The notes beneath the pieces are model-generated. The model was not told the origin of the DNA. It was given only the letters and a program-made list of their open reading frames with translations, and did no database searches. A stretch of DNA of 64,000 nt from Favolaschia claudopus. Lineage: Eukaryota; Basidiomycota; Agaricomycetes; Agaricales; Mycenaceae. The stretch covers positions 62,001 through 126,000 of the forward strand of contig JAWWNJ010000251.1 in assembly GCA_037176885.1 (NCBI GenBank). Direction: 5' to 3'. A program made the translations under genes and the position numbers. Below, in pieces: positions 53,333-64,000 of the stretch; position 1 is the first letter of the stretch; each line of letters begins with the position of its first letter.

Positions 53333-56300
53333 AGGTCTTCATTGCCGCCTAGAACAAGGACAGAGTCACGTGTGGTTTTGAGATATGCGAGGATCCGTTT
53401 AACGGCTTCCCAATGAGCTTCACCGGGGTTGGAGCTAAATTGCGATACGGCCTGGACTGCCTTCGTAATGTCTGGACGGCATTGAACAGCGGTATGCATA
53501 AGCGAACCAACGGCGTGCTGGTAGGGAACGTTGGCCATGCGCTGGAGTTCTTCCGAAGTCTGAGGAGATTGAGACTTGGAAAGCGGAGCGGCCGACGTGT
53601 TGACTGGCGAGTATACGGGCCGTGCATCCTCCATGCGATACCGAGCCACAATCGAGTCAATATAGAAGCGATGAGACAAGGAGATGGTGCGGTTCGCACG
53701 ATCACGCAGGATTTCGAGGCCAAGAATGGATTTTGACTCTCCCAAGTCCTTGATTTGGACATGCTCGGAAATCTGCTTCTTTAAAAGTTTGACCTCTGCA
53801 ACAGAGGAGCAGAATAAACCGAGATCATCAACGTGGGCGCTGATGATAGAAATAGCCTTCTCCAGGCGACGAATAAAGACGCACGGATCAGCAATGCACA
53901 CCCGGAAACCAATCTTGACCAAAATGGAACGTAACTTTTGGTACCAGAGAAGTGCGGCTTGCTTTAACCCGTAAATTCCCCATTTCAGGAGACAGACATA
54001 GTCCTCCTTTCCACGAACACGATGGCCCTGCGGCTGTCGCATGTAGATGGGTGGCTCGTCTGGATCCGTCTCGCTGTTGAGAAAGACTCTGACTTCACAA
54101 CAGGAGCAAAAGACATCGAAAAATCGATACCTGGGCGCTGGGGTGTACGCTGAGCACATAGACGAGCTTTGTACCGAGTGATGGCACCAGTACTGTCGTG
54201 CTTCAAGGCATAGACCCAGAGCGAACCAAGCGGAGTGACACCGGGAGGTGGTGGGACAAGTTCCCATGTACCCATCCTCGCAATGCTATCGACGGGACCA
54301 ATGATATGAGCGTACTCAAATTCGTCCCAGGATTCCGCGAAAGCAGAATCTTCCGGCGCACGGTCAGGGCCCTCTGGAGCTGGCGCTGCTGCTAAGCCTG
54401 AATTAAGGTTTGCGGCGGCGGCCTTGAGCTCAGCGGCTTCCCGGATACGGGTAGATGGGTCGCGCGGAGGTGGTAGAGGACGAGGTTGACGAGGTGCCCG
54501 GGGTTTAGGTTGTGACACGACACCCGCAGGTCCAGCCGGAGCAGGAGGGGATGGTGCACGAGGAGGTACCGGATTGGCAGTTGGAGGCGTAGAAGTGGAG
54601 GAAGGAGGGCTGTAATCATCATCATCAGCTTCGGTCGAAGAATATTTGTATGAGTGTATCTCCCCCTCAGCCCGAAATTCCCCACAATTTGAGTTGTCGT
54701 CGAATTTGATATGAGGCGACAATCCGAAGGTACGCTTTGAGGGGCGATAAACCTTCCAAGCCTTGCGATCATCCGGGTACCCAACAAAAATAACCGATTC
54801 GCCGCGATGGTCGAACTTTTTGCGATTAAGATTGCCATTATAGAGGTAAGCCCTGCAACCGAAACGGTGAAAAGACCTGTACTTCGGCTGTTTGCGGTTT
54901 GGGAAGCGGATGGAGAAAGGGGTACGAAGGTCGAGAGCGCTGTGTGGGTTACGGTTTTTGACATAGACCATGTAATTGCTGGCCTCAGCCCACATGCTAA
55001 GCGGCAGGTCGGCGTCGATGAGGACGGTGCGAACGCGGTCAAAAATAGACCTAAACTTTGGCGACACCGTTCTGTTCAGGAGTACGTGGAGCGCTGGCTT
55101 TGAGCTGAATACCACGTGCCTTCAAGAACCGCTTCAGGTCTTCGTTGATAAATTCACCCCCATTATCGACGTGCCAGACCTTAAGCTTGCGACCTGTCTC
55201 ACGCTCGACCATCTCCAACCACTCCTTGAATGCGGCTACTGCAGCACTCTTGTGACACAGGTAAAACATCCAAATCCAGCGAGAGCAGTCATCGGTGAAA
55301 GCGAGGGCATATTTCGATCCGTTCAGAGTACGGACTGGAGCAGTCCAAAGATCTGAATGAACGTGATCGAGAATATGTTCGGCATTTTCCTCTTCCGAAG
55401 GAGGAAAAGAGGCACGAGTCATCTTGCCCTCCATGCAAGATTGACATACCGGCGGCTCAGCATTGAGTTCGGCCGTAGATAGTTTCACACCTGAAATGTG
55501 ACCCTTCCGAACGAGAGCGCGCAGCGCAGGGTAGCCTAGATGCCCTAGACGCTGATGCAGCTCCTCAAGCTTTGAGGTCGGAGGTCGAGACGAGGTGGAA
55601 AAAGAATTCTCCGTCGACGAGGAGGAATCGAGGTGATAGAGGCGATCGCTGCCGAGAGAGGCGGTCAGAATAACCTTCTCGGACGAAATGAGGTTGCGGA
55701 TGAGCTTGCCACTGTCACCCTTCTCAAAGGTAACACAGCGTCCACCGCCAAAGACGGTGTAACAGTCCGCCTGATCAAGCCGCGACACTGATATAAGTGT
55801 CGGCTGAGAGTCAGGGACATAACAGGTATCTTTCAACCTGAGTCGGACGTTACCACCCTTAGGATGGGACGCTAGTAGCTGTGCTTCACCGCGACCCTCG
55901 ATTTTCCTCGAACCGTTGCCGAACCCGCTGATATTTCTGGATACGGCTTGGGCGTAAGAAACGAAGTCGCGTCGAACGGAGTGAATGTGTGTCGATGTAC
56001 CGGAATCGATGATGGTAGACGCACCCGCTGTACGTGCACTGTACGCGGAGTTGTTGGTCTGGGAGGATGACGTCGGAGATGTAGCCGGAATGCTCTCATC
56101 ACGCAGGGAGTAAGAGGAGAAGTCGGCCACGGAGGCCATTAAGCATTTCTCGAAGCGTACATTATTGGATTTTTCGTCTCCCCCTCCATCCGCATTGTGG
56201 GCCTTCTCCTTGCCCTTACCCCTCTTCCCCTTCTTTTTATGCTGCTGCTGCTTCGGGCCCTGACCGGCCTTACCGCGACCCGGTTGCCAGCAGTTGTCCG

Positions 56301-56900
56301 CGATATGACCTTCATGCTTGCAGTTACGACAGAATTTCGTACCGCGAGCGATGGCAGCGTGCTCCAACGCTGCGAGGGCAGACTCCTGCGACTGACCCTC
56401 GGTCTTCGGGGACTTTCTGCGGCGACGGGAATCGAGGACACCCTGGATCGTAGAGACCAGAGACCAGAGTAGTCGTGTCGTCAATCTTGGCGCCCTGGAC
56501 AAGGGAATAGTAGGATTTGGGGTCGTCTGGATCGGAGGGAAAAGTGGAGAGGAAGATGGCGCTAACGATAGGACCGGGGATACTGAATCCGGCCTTCGTA
56601 AGATGAGTCTGCGCTTTCTGGAAGTCCTTCACATGCTGATCGAGTGCGAGCGTGTCATCGTCAAGGAGGGGACGAGTGAGCCGACGGAACCAGAGCATAA
56701 TGCCCCCAGTCCCAGTCTGCCCAAACTCGGTCTCGAGAGCCGTCCAAGCTTGGTGGACAGTGTCGTAGTCTGAGACCTTGACAACGAGCTCGCTGTCGAC
56801 ATGGCCCAGTGGGGAATGAGATAATAAAGAGAGCCGTCGAGTTTTCGACAAGTAGCGGTCCGGTACTGGCTGAGATTAAGCAGAGGCGTGGTGGCCCATA
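53333..56900 (-). pseudogene. Copia gag-pol polyprotein, frameshifted
   Basis: Reading down the minus strand: gag part VSDYDTVHQAWTALETEFG (near 56770), zinc knuckle CRNCKHEGHIADNCW (near 56330), protease IIDSGTSTHI (near 56000), GAG-pre-integrase HQRLGHLGYPALRALVRKG with CQSCMEGK, and integrase core HSDLWTAP, FTDDCSRW, DNGGEF and TPEQNG ending at 55051. After a frame change come an integrase C-terminal part (WAEASNYMVY, GCRAYLY, DHRGESVIFVGY), a P-rich linker and reverse transcriptase (GTWELVPPP, KARLCAQ). A damaged stretch leads to YMRQPQGHRV, KWGIYGLKQAALLWYQKL and the catalytic AHVDDLG. Frame breaks near 55050, 54270 and 56500 show it is inactive. Confidence 0.8.
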
Positions 56901-56903
56901 ACC

Positions 56904-57182
56904 TGATAGAATACAAGTCAGTATTAACTCAGTCGTGGCGGAAACGACTCGTGTATTATATACCTGATAGAATACAGTAAGTATAAACTACCAGGAGAAT
57001 CAGTAAGCTGTAAGGACAGTAGATACGAGTGCACATACCTCAGTCGTGGAGGAAACGACTGAGGAATGTGACGGTGACACGATACTACATAAGGAGCGTG
57101 TGACGCGTAACTCTACGGATAGCGAGTTGGAATATTAAGGAATGTACGGTAAGTAAACGGAATAATAAATACTTCAACAACA
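56904..57182 (-). repeat. 5' LTR of the Copia element
   Basis: On the minus strand it runs TGTTGTTGAAG (57182) to TTCTATCA (56904), 279 bp with TG..CA ends, followed by GGTTATGGGCC as a candidate primer-binding region. It contains a direct repeat of ATTCTATCAGGT and a TATATAAT box. There is no matching 3' LTR to confirm it. Confidence 0.55.
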
Positions 57183-57191
57183 CCTTCCTGA

Positions 57192-57723
57192 TACTCGTCA
57201 TGACCAAAAGTGACCGGAATCCAAAAATTGTGCATTTGCAACAAGTTTGCATGGATGACCGCTGGTTAATTTCATCCTATAGGCAGTGTATGATTGTATG
57301 TCATTGCATACGAAGCAGCTGAAAGAAGGTGAGGTCCTTTTGTGCTATTATTCTACATTTCTTTTATATATCCTTGAAGGTGAAAATTTGGTATGTTGAC
57401 TTGTCGCTCTCATTGAACCACGAGAAAAATCCAGTAACCTTAGATCTCTCATATATAGACCTTTAGGATACTAAAGGCTTTTTCAATGCACTCACTGACC
57501 TGAACTTCTGGTGTCAGTGCTTCAGAAGAGGCAAACATTGCCAAATTGGTCGAATTTCGAAAATTAATTCATTGACTCAAAGAGAAGCATCATATGCTGC
57601 GCCCATAGGATGTAAGCTGTGGATAACATGATATAGAGGAAGCCTATGTAACACAAAGTCGTCTGAGTCTCGGAATTTTCCCCTAAAAAGCCATATTCCG
57701 GTCACTTTTGGTCATGACGAGTA
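57192..57723. mobile_element. 532-bp MITE with TACTCGTCATGACC ends
   Basis: TACTCGTCATGACCAAAAGT at 57192 is mirrored by ACTTTTGGTCATGACGAGTA to 57723, TA at both sides, arms about 30 bp. It interrupts the reading frame of the gene at 57724-58308 and lies 9 bp from the Copia LTR. Confidence 0.8.
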
Positions 57724-58308
57724 CACCGCATAGACGCCTTCTCATCCGCTTTGCTATAGTTGTGAGCGCCATGTGGACGGCCGCGCTTGCCGTCGACACA
57801 CTTAGCAGGGGCGGCGTCGCTCTCGTCGTCAGAATCGGGGGAACGTTTGCGCTTCTTGCCCTTGTCCTTGGGCCGAACACCAGCGATCTTGGAGGCTGGC
57901 TTTCCGAGGACAGCGGTGGCGGTTTCGAAGGGAGGAAGACGAGGAAGACTGTTCCAGTCGTGGTGCTGGAGATGAGACTCGAAGGGAAGCATGTTTGTGG
58001 CCGTGAAATTGAAGGCGTGCTACATATTGTTAGTTCAACAAGATAGTATGAGAATTTTGCGCGGCTTACCTGGGGCATGGCGCTGGAGGGAAAGGCAGGC
58101 TGCAAAGGCTGAGTCGTCTGAGCAGAGGGAACCTAAATAAGTTTATCAGCATGGTCAACGATGTCGAGAGAAGTCGAAGGCGTACAACGGGGTCAATGAC
58201 CACAGGAGCCCAATTTCCCGAAGCGTCGCGGTACCACGGTTTGCCGTCGCGGTCGTGGATGAAGCCGGGGTTGGGTTGAGTGAAGGGAGGCGATGAGGGA
58301 TCAGACAT
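57724..58308 (-). pseudogene. 5' part of a host gene truncated by a MITE and Copia
   Basis: ATG 58308 (MSDPSSPPFTQPNPGFIHD). Exons 58189-58308, 58070-58132 and 57724-58019 join in phase across 56- and 50-bp introns. The third exon has a basic nuclear-signal region (KDKGKKRKRSPDSDDESDAA) and RGRPHGAHNYSKADEKAS, which resembles the start of a SANT/Myb-like domain in agaricomycete proteins. The frame then runs into the MITE, and the rest of the gene is not in the window. The 5' half, splice sites and codons look well kept, so the disruption is probably recent. The SANT assignment is from memory of the family and is tentative. Confidence 0.6.
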
Positions 58309-58878
58309 TGAGAGAGAGAGAGAAAAGACTGAAAGAGTGGAATAAATGACGAGTCGAATGAAGGAAAGGACCAGAGAGACTCACCATTCTATACTGTCCT
58401 CCCCTGCAACACAACTCAGTGCTGAATGAAGCAAATGGCTGGTAACAGTGCTCGACGGCCGTCAGCGGCTCGAGTACAACCCTGCGAGCTGTGTTAGATC
58501 ATGGAGAGGTATCCATTGGAGCAGTGGGTCGTCGCAGGGTGAGCGCCAGGGTAGGATTGAGTTTGCGACAGTAACGGGTGCCTTTGCAGTGTTTCCATCC
58601 GATTGAAGAAAGTCGATGTACGAAGGCAGCGTGTTGCGTCATGAAAAGAACTCCAACAGAGCAACCGATTCAGGGTAGAGTCTCCAACAACAAGTGTAGA
58701 CTCCCCGAGGACGCCGGAATGGTGAGCGCGCCGATGAGTTCACAATGAGCACAACTTGATGAAGGCGGTCGCTGGAAAGAGAATGGTCGTCACGGATGTG
58801 ACACGGTGCTAAATGGGGGTACAGCAACGACGAAGGTCGACGAGTTGGTTTATACGAGGTTAGACGAGGTTGTTAAAT

Positions 58879-58904
58879 CTGAACAGGGGGTCCCTACCCC
58901 CTGT
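58879..58904. repeat. Perfect hairpin GAACAGGGGGT..ACCCCCTGTTC
   Basis: An 11-bp stem with a 4-base loop lies just before the MITE at 58910. It could act as a strand-separation or recombination point. No coding context. Confidence 0.6.
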
Positions 58905-58909
58905 TCAGG

Positions 58910-59304
58910 TCACTTAGTCACCGCCTCCTTTGCACTACTGTTAAATCGGCCGGAGGCCGAAATTTTTTCAAAACACCCTATTGAAGCCTGGATTTCAACC
59001 AATTTGGGGACTTTTTGAGTGGACTTTTGACGCACCTACTGGTGCGATTTGGGTTTGGCATAGGAGTGGTGCTTGATATCCCTCGTATTGAGGGTTCTGG
59101 AGGCTAACAAGATCGAAATTGGTGTATACTGCCAAATTGGGTGGGGTGAAAGTTTATAGCTCCTTCAATTATTTAAATTTTGGAAATCTCTCTTGGGAAG
59201 TTGTTCCTCTGTTGAAAAAGAGTCGTTTTGCCAGAGAAATAAGAATTAGGGCAAAAAATGGGGTCACAGTTAGCGTTGTCACGGAGAGGCGGTGACTAAG
59301 TGAC
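58910..59304. mobile_element. 395-bp inverted-repeat element (GTCACTTAGTCACCGCC ends)
   Basis: GTCACTTAGTCACCGCCTCC at about 58908 is mirrored by GGCGGTGACTAAGTGAC at 59304. The interior has no gene. It abuts the Plavaka fragment. The target duplication is not readable. Confidence 0.6.
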
Positions 59305-59307
59305 GCG

Positions 59308-59915
59308 CACCATAAACATCGTCAGAATTTTAGCGGTCAAGAGATTTCGCAGAATATACCTGATGCTCGGCGTTTTTCCCGTTTGTAATTTTATACACCC
59401 CACTAGCCTCCTGCTGAAACCCTTCCCCAACGCGAGTGTTTTGATTCCGGCTCGTCCCTTTACCCTCAAAGTTTTGTTTTGCGTGACTGAGGAAGTGGTG
59501 CTTCAGATAATTGAACGACTTCCCATGTTTTTCGGTAATTTTCTGGTTCAGACATCAGCGATCGCAGTTCCAAACGGAAGAAAGAGACTTACCTCGGTAC
59601 ACTGCGGCGCGATTGCGTCGCCACAACCAGCCCAAGCATGATCTCGATTTTTTGCATGACGCGGATGACCTGAACAAGACCCGAATCGGGCGACACGAGT
59701 TGGACGGGGCACGGGAGCGCACACTGATAAAGAAATCGGTACACGAGCAGTTCCCAGGGGACAGATGTCCACGAATGTTTGACCCTCAGAATAGTCGATG
59801 TTGGTGGGTGCTGAGATATGCTTCAAATTACGCCACCGAGGAAACTTATCCATGCTTGCTTGGCAGGGGTGCAAAAGCCAAGCCGGCATTTTCTCGAAGT
59901 CCATTGACTCTATGA
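59308..59915 (-). pseudogene. Second Plavaka transposase fragment
   Basis: The minus strand reads FPRWRNLKHISAPTNIDYSE, GQTFVDI and,after frame changes, stretches matching HGKSFNYLKHHFLSHA, GTSRNQNTRVGEGFQQE and KNAEHQV of the transposase at 39.3-43.6 kb. Only about 600 bp of the middle to C-terminal part is present, diverged from the larger copy. It is flanked by the 58910 element and by GGTTTATAAACC repeats. Confidence 0.7.
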
Positions 59916-59934
59916 TAGGGCATTGTTTTTTGAT

Positions 59935-60420
59935 CCGGTTTGTAAACCGGTTTATAAACACCGGTTTATAAACCGGTTTTTAATTGCGACCAAAATGGTC
60001 GGTTTTTAATTCCTCGGAGTACTGATCCGCCAGACCGCAGATCATTGATCACTTACAAAAATTTTCGGCGCCCCTGCGCGCTCGCCAACGACCATGTCCC
60101 AACCATGTCCAGCTCATCGGTCTGATTCGGTATTTGGAACGACACTCGATACTCATCGCGATGGAGTTGACACGCGATTGGCGTACTTCCGTAATCTACT
60201 GTCTGATCAGCCGGTAATGGTGCAGATGTGATTCGTACAGTAGTATCTCGGATTGGTCAGAGGACAGCGTAGGGGTGCGTCAAGCGAGCCAGGAAGAAAG
60301 CGTGGGACGGAGGGCTGAAAATTTCGTTTTTTAATGTTTTCGCGTGTCTGGTTTATAAACAGGTTTATAAACGCCTTGTTCTTGAATCAAAATTTAAAAA
60401 CCGTTTTTAATTGGCTGGGA
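59935..60420. repeat. Inverted-repeat block with GGTTTATAAACC motifs
   Basis: Near 59935-59995 several copies of GGTTTATAAACCGG alternate. A mirrored set (GGTTTATAAACAGG.., AAAAACCGTTTTTAATTG) lies near 60350-60415. It is probably a non-autonomous element with heavily self-complementary ends. No gene between. Confidence 0.5.
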
Positions 60421-60994
60421 AATTAAATGCTAGTACTGTATCTCCCTGTATGGAGGCAACCGTCACGGTAACGGTGGGGTCGGTTGCATACAAATCATAT
60501 TATGCATTATCCTGGAATGTGGTCCCACAGTTGACAGGAATATGAGTGCGGTATCACACATGTACACCTTGTAACTTTTAGAAGTTTGGAGCATCATGAA
60601 ACCAGGCTTGAAATTCATGACGTGTATTCTGACGAAACGTCAGGAATCTGACGATGATCTTGAACTTCATGACAAATACTTCTCACAGTGATCATGGAAT
60701 TGAATAATTTCCGGGACGAGACGTGACGAGGTAAAAATTGAGCACCCCTACTGGTAGTACATAAGCCAATTAGTACTCAGTTATTGCATGCATGAGTTCA
60801 AAGCCTGCCCATACAGTAGTGCAATAAAGACCTGAGTTTCTTCGTGGAATTCGGTGTGGGCTGCTCCTAGTCACATTACGTTCATTGATTGATATTATAA
60901 CACAAGTGATCCTTATCTTCAAGCCTAGTATAAATATAAAGTCGAGAGCTTCGAAGCAGTCGAGCCCATCCCACTTTTCAGTCAATAGGTATTG
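60421..60994. other. Upstream region of the 60995 gene
   Basis: No gene. TATAAATATAAA near 60929 lies about 65 bp before the start codon and could be a core promoter. Confidence 0.4.
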
Positions 60995-61414
60995 ATGGCC
61001 GGAATCTCCTACTCCGATCCCTGCGATCGCTCTTCAATTTCAGTCACTGCATCACCATTTTCTACCACACCGGATAGTGGGCAGCCAAGCTTCGAGGATG
61101 ACGAGATTCAAGACCTAAACAGGGCCCTTGGCAATCTTAATCTTAGTCCCAAAGAACACTTCACCAAGGTAATATCTATCAGTCAGAGATATCTTTCCTC
61201 GTCTAATATTACTCTTCAGCAACAGCTAAATAGAGTCAAATACCACATCGATCGCATGATTAGCAATTTGCCGTTAAAGGAGGTGGCCGCGGCTCTCCGA
61301 GCTGTCTGCGACCACGTTGAGAAAACATGTTCAGCAAAATTGCAGGAATTAGAAAAAGAATTTCCGGGGATAACCACAGATACAGTTACAGATAGTCTGG
61401 TCAAACTGCCCTAA
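60995..61414 (+). CDS. Small hypothetical helical protein
   Basis: A single exon of 139 residues from ATG 60995 (MAGISYSDPCDRSSISVT) to TAA 61412-61414. The N-terminal third is S/T-rich and disordered. The rest is predicted helical by eye: DDEIQDLNRALGNLNLS, LQQQLNRVKYHIDRMISNLP, EVAAALRAVCDHVEK, LQELEKEFPG. There is no signal peptide or membrane segment. A TATA-like box lies upstream, and the frame and start region are clean. Function and family unknown. Confidence 0.6.
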   Translation: MAGISYSDPCDRSSISVTASPFSTTPDSGQPSFEDDEIQDLNRALGNLNLSPKEHFTKVISISQRYLSSSNITLQQQLNRVKYHIDRMISNLPLKEVAAALRAVCDHVEKTCSAKLQELEKEFPGITTDTVTDSLVKLP

Positions 61415-61519
61415 TTTCGTTGGGAACCGCTGTATATTACTACATTCAAAGAAGTAAATTCTCCAAATTCACGCCCTGATGCGCCCTTGATAGTCGCTGT
61501 TGGCAAAAGTGCGCGGTAT

Positions 61520-62237
61520 TGAACTCCGATTACCAAATTAAAAATTTGGAAGTGGTGGGGAAATTTTCGTTGCAATGCATTTGTTTCACATCCCCACTCG
61601 TCACTGATATCAGCCATGGGCTTGTCCAGATCATCAAACGCATCATATGCCCTTCAGGATCGATGGCTCTCTACGTCCGGGAACGTCATCCGGACCCCGC
61701 CATTCCTGCCATTGAGCGACTTTTCCAGGCTGTAAGCAGAGACGTTGAATAGCTCGTTCAGGTGGCACGAAAGGGAGAGTCAGCAGAGGCGTTCGTTTCT
61801 CTCTCTCTAGCATATCACCTCTGTGGTCGTTTCTCTGTGCCGCTCGCGATGGTGGTGTACAAGATTCCGGAACACTGCCGGTAGTCGCAAGAAGGGGAAG
61901 TCAATCGGGACAGCACGGTAGGAAGCGTTGAAGCAGCTCCATGTGCCGCAGTTTGCACTGGTTCCTTCCAGTTCCTTCCTGTGCTTACTTCACAACACGC
62001 CCGAGCAGATACGGTGTCGGCATTAAACTCTCTGCATCGGATTCCGAGCTCTACAAGAAGGTGAACACACATTTGAAACGCGTAGTGAGCGCTGTGGGGC
62101 GAGAAAGACGAGTAGTGGACGAGGGAAAGGGAAGAACAAAATTTCGGCGACAGATCCGGAGAAGCGTGTGGAGTCTGATCGATAGGAATCCGACTGTCCC
62201 GAGCACTTTAGAGTTTCCTGAAGATATTTCGGGATGA
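61520..62237 (+). other. Possible gene remnant
   Basis: Two peptide-like stretches, MALYVRERHPDPAIPAIERL (about 61663) and SASDSELYKKVNTHLKRVVS with RTKFRRQIRRSVWSLIDRNP (about 62030-62237, ending in TGA), look coding but cannot be joined. They could be exons of one damaged gene downstream of the 60995 gene. Confidence 0.25.
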
Positions 62238-62964
62238 TGGCTATAATTTACGCTATTTTACGCGATTTTTCACGCATATCCCCCCGATGCCTGGTCCAGC
62301 GTCCGGCTCATGTACTATGTCTGTGGATGGAATGAAAAAATCGCGTTTTTTCAAAATGAAGAAAGAGAAAAAGAGGGGAAAAAAGAGGGAGACTCTTATG
62401 ATTTAAGCTGACCTATTCACCCCCAAAACTCATGTTCTCGAGTGCTCAGACCACGCAAAACAGCGGTTTTTTGCTTTGATTTACTATCGATGCCGGTGGT
62501 TCCGTAGAAATCAACCTATGTCGAGAGCCCAACTGGCGGTAAGCCACAGCGAATAGTTTTCAAGATCTTTGTACATTTTTGCACGTCAACCGCGGCAACT
62601 CGGCCCAATCACTACAAACAGCAGCACACTACGCAGACGCGAACCTCTTGCTCTCCTGCTCCACCGCGTCTCTCGTTACCAATAGCTTCGGTAATCGTAG
62701 ATACGATTAGAGTACGCCACCCACACTATTTTAGAGCCTCTCACACCGCTAAATCCGTCAATATTTGCAAGTGACCGGTTAGAAACCGGAAACTTTAGAC
62801 TTTTTTGGTTTCTTTTCAGGCTGCTTTCCACTTTGTCCTAACATCACCAGGCCTCCGGCTCAACAAAATTTTGTACATCTTTCTTCTTCTGAGTCTTGAC
62901 TGGGATCTGCATATCCTTGGAACGGCAGGTCAAAAGAAGAGTTTCATCCAATTATCTGCCATTA
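62238..62964. other. No supported gene
   Basis: A purine-rich run near 62350-62390 and short frames only. Confidence 0.4.
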
Positions 62965-63415
62965 GAGAGTTTGCGGTGAGCCGCCAGAAGCCACCTGGCG
63001 GCTCCAACGGCATGCGGATCCGGGCGGCTACGTCATCTGGCGGCTCGTTCGGCGGCTCGTCTCGCGCGGTCTTCAGCACAATTTTGAGGCTAGGTACCTT
63101 GCATCCTTGATTATACCTTCAGGCAATGAGAGTTTGTTGTCCAAATGTGCATCGTTGTTTTGAAATGAAGCAATTTCCCGTGTCAACTGAAGTCTCCGGC
63201 TCGAATGTGTGATGGAGTCAGGGTTTGGGGTCCAATTTTCTTCGTGTGCATATACCTCAAGCTATAGACACCTAAGCACTCAGAACAGACTTACAAGATC
63301 AAATTTAAACCAGTCTTACCAGCCACCAAACGAGCCGCCAGACAGCATAGCCGCTCGGATCCGCATGCCGTTGGAGCCGCCAGGTGGCTTCTGGCGGCTC
63401 ACCGCAAACTCTCTA
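62965..63415. mobile_element. 451-bp MITE, GCCGCC-rich relative of the 30298 family
   Basis: TAGAGAGTTTGCGGTGAGCC at 62965 is mirrored by GGCTCACCGCAAACTCTCTA to 63415, TA borders. The arms (about 85 bp) contain GCCACCTGGCGGCTCC and GGCATGCGGATCC. It shares the TAGAGA.TTTGCGG end with the MITEs at 30298 and 38603, with a different internal repeat (GGCGGC instead of GGTGGC). Confidence 0.8.
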
Positions 63416-64000
63416 TTATTCTGCATTTTGAAGCCGCCATTTCTTCCCCAGGGGCTCAAGAAATTGACTTATCTCTCTTTCTAGAGCTAAAGTAGCCCTC
63501 TTTGGTTTTTTGCAGAACTCCCTTATAATTGTTTGAGAATCCTCAAGCTCTGTTGTTCAATATTGTTACCTTGAATGCATTTATAGGCTCCCCCGCGTCC
63601 CTGACCTGCTGCAATTGGCAATTATTTGTGAGTATCAATTTCATCTTCACCAGAAATGAGTCTGAAATGAAGTCTAAGTATGTGATGTTCTACTTCACAC
63701 AGGGAGCACCACCAAGTCAGCCATTTGTGTAATCTTATATCTATATTTACTGCTCAACTCGTCGCTACTTCCGCTGCGCATCAACCTGAGTTCAATTTTC
63801 TAAGTATCTTCATGTAAAATATATTCAGTGTCCCATAATCAGTCAAATAGATTCAAGATTACAGCTTCCTATGCTCCAGAATAACTTATATAGCAGTCTT
63901 GCTAGACCAAGGTGGGTATCTGGAGGCATGATGGAGGAGTGGTCTATCATGCGGCGTTTCAACACGTCAACTACTGGCGGAGTTTTTGGGCGGTAGTTCG
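63416..64000. other. No supported gene
   Basis: AT-rich sequence to the window edge with short frames only. Confidence 0.4.

Larger units (their letters stand above)
48966..57182 (-). mobile_element. Ty1/Copia retrotransposon, decayed, with three nested DNA elements
   Basis: On the minus strand: 5' LTR 56904-57182, gag-pol to about 53333, RNase H pieces at 52192-52281 and 48966-49011. Excising 52282-52880, 52879-53332 and 49012-52191 restores one RNase H reading frame (NEDL, then HAFSDSDWANSKDHARSISG, VFIGSSL, IAWSAKKQTSTASS). The element stops abruptly next to the Helitron remnant, without the rest of RNase H or a 3' LTR. Its frame also has shifts in integrase and reverse transcriptase, so it is long inactive. 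Confidence 0.8.

Overview
The window looks like nuclear DNA of a mushroom-forming basidiomycete (Agaricomycetes, Mycena-like gene families). Introns are short (about 46-74 bp, GT..AG). The host genes are an F-box-type protein and a MYND-finger protein of the expanded agaricomycete kind. Most of the rest is transposable elements of fungal families: Plavaka/CACTA-like, Tc1/mariner-IS630, MULE, Helitron, hAT-like, Ty1/Copia and a Ty3/Gypsy gag derivative. I found no rRNA gene, no confident tRNA gene and no bacterial features.

Layout. 0-9 kb is gene-poor and built from non-autonomous inverted-repeat DNA elements, including a four-element nest at 5.8-8.9 kb. 9-10.3 kb holds an intact intronless F-box-like gene (minus strand). 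10.8-20.6 kb holds gene fragments, several MITEs and two Helitron 3' ends. 21.2-23.7 kb is a 2.5-kb inverted-repeat element with a CACTA-like element inside it. 25.6-27.5 kb is the best host gene, a four-exon MYND zinc-finger gene (minus). 28.9-31.3 kb holds an F-box/LRR remnant and two more DNA elements. 31.3-37.0 kb is a broken MULE transposase gene split by a young LTR element (413-bp LTRs, GTTGA target duplication) that encodes only Gag. 38.1-46.8 kb is an approx. 8.7-kb Plavaka-type locus: a decayed transposase on minus and two further multi-exon genes on plus. 47.0-48.5 kb is a Helitron helicase remnant. 49.0-57.2 kb is a decayed Copia element containing a 3.2-kb two-gene Tc1/mariner-type transposon and two MITEs. 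57.2-58.3 kb is a host gene cut off by a MITE and the Copia LTR. 59.3-59.9 kb is a second Plavaka fragment. 61 kb carries a small intact gene.

The main story is layered insertion. Elements sit inside elements with readable target-site duplications, so the order of events can be reconstructed. The most unusual items are the accessory genes carried by the Plavaka and Tc1/mariner-type elements. Most element genes are broken, several by a single in-frame TGA. Exon boundaries are inferred by eye from reading frame and splice consensus.
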